A stretch of 64,000 bases of DNA from Cepaea nemoralis (Eukaryota; Mollusca; Gastropoda; Stylommatophora; Helicidae). Positions within the stretch are counted from its first letter, which is position 1; each line of letters starts with the position of its first letter. Made by a program: the position numbers and the translations under genes. Positions 63,451 through 64,000 of this stretch are shown in pieces. The DNA is taken from NCBI GenBank assembly GCA_014155875.1, contig JACEFZ010014488.1:1-64000 (forward strand). The letters run 5' to 3'. Under the pieces are notes generated by a model. It was given only the letters and a program-made list of their open reading frames with translations. It was not told the DNA's origin and searched no databases.

Positions 63451-63548
63451 TACCTCCACAATCTGAGAGGTTGAGCCAGGGGAGGTCAGTCTGTTGAATT
63501 GTTGAACCAGACGACAGAGAATCAAAAACAAGATGAAAGCGGCCGGTG

Positions 63549-63665
63549 AGTTGTGTCTGTCTGTTGTAACCGTTGTGAGCTATGTCTGTCTGTTGTAACC
63601 GTTGTATATTGCGTCTTTCTGTTGTAACGATCATGTGTTGTGTCTTTCTGTTTTGACCATCGTGT
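63549..63665. repeat. Minisatellite, about 30-33 bp, 4 copies
   Basis: Unit GTGTCTGTCTGTTGTAACCG plus TTGTGAG. Confidence 0.8.
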
Positions 63666-63779
63666 GGACGGTTAGCACACAGACGGCTTAACCGATTCAT
63701 TTTTATATCATAATTTAAACGGAATAAACATAAACGTAGCATTTTTAGACAATACTTGGGTTTTTACTTTAGACAATAC

Positions 63780-63990
63780 TTACAAAAATTTGGGTTTTAT
63801 TTATGAAACCTTCACAGTTGGATACAGATACAGCTTAACAAGGAGAATCCAACGGTATCTCAACGAAGATTGTACGTCAATTCTAAGCGGAGTTATTAAT
63901 ATTTTTGTGTCGTGGTCTACAAACAGGAAGTGCAAAATGAATCTGAGTATAATAAGCAGTTCTGCTTGCGGCCTATAAATTAGGAGCTGA
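63780..63990. mobile_element. Interspersed repeat shared with 8750-8935
   Basis: GGGTTTTATTTATGAAACC, GAATCCAACGGTATCTCAAC and AGCGGAGTTAT match 8740-8840. Confidence 0.6.
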
Positions 63991-64000
63991 GAAATTCTAT

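Overview
The window is eukaryotic, nuclear and metazoan. It has GT-AG introns, tRNA-derived SINEs, APE-type LINEs, hAT-like MITEs, decayed mariner and Penelope-like fragments, and long micro- and minisatellites. The mix suggests a lophotrochozoan, probably a mollusc, but that is an inference and the species cannot be named from this sequence.

One cellular gene is recognisable. It lies on the + strand from about 8375 to 49318 and encodes the anaphase-promoting complex TPR subunit APC7 (ANAPC7). I could assemble 17 coding exons by hand. All joins keep phase and all introns are GT-AG. They give 566 codons, close to the length of vertebrate APC7, with an acidic C-terminus. Coding sequence is only about 1.7 kb of 41 kb. 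The 3' UTR carries a hAT-like MITE and two AATAAA signals.

Nearly every intron has its own tandem array: 29 bp in intron 3, 58 bp in intron 4, 21 bp in intron 5, 30 bp in intron 6, CT plus 38 bp in intron 7, 26 and 30 bp in intron 9, 54 bp in intron 12, 27 bp in intron 13, 43 and 60 bp in intron 14. Three further arrays include a copy of an APC7 splice junction: the exon 12 acceptor, the exon 14 donor and the exon 15 donor. This is the most unusual feature of the window, because it surrounds real splice sites with many near-identical decoys. The exon 15 array has also captured a SINE and duplicated it.

The flanks (1-8374 and 50400-64000) are transposon graveyard: nested LINE fragments, SINEs and MITEs. 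The best-preserved are a LINE (APE+RT, minus strand, 56558-59555) enclosed by about 74-bp inverted repeats and a 14-bp direct repeat, and an intact RNase H-encoding LINE 3' end (61630-62484). A GATA-type tetranucleotide array of about 530 bp lies at 60549-61075. No gene other than ANAPC7 was recognised. Long open frames across 19.7-21.0 kb and 33.2-35.2 kb are products of stop-free satellite units and are not treated as genes.
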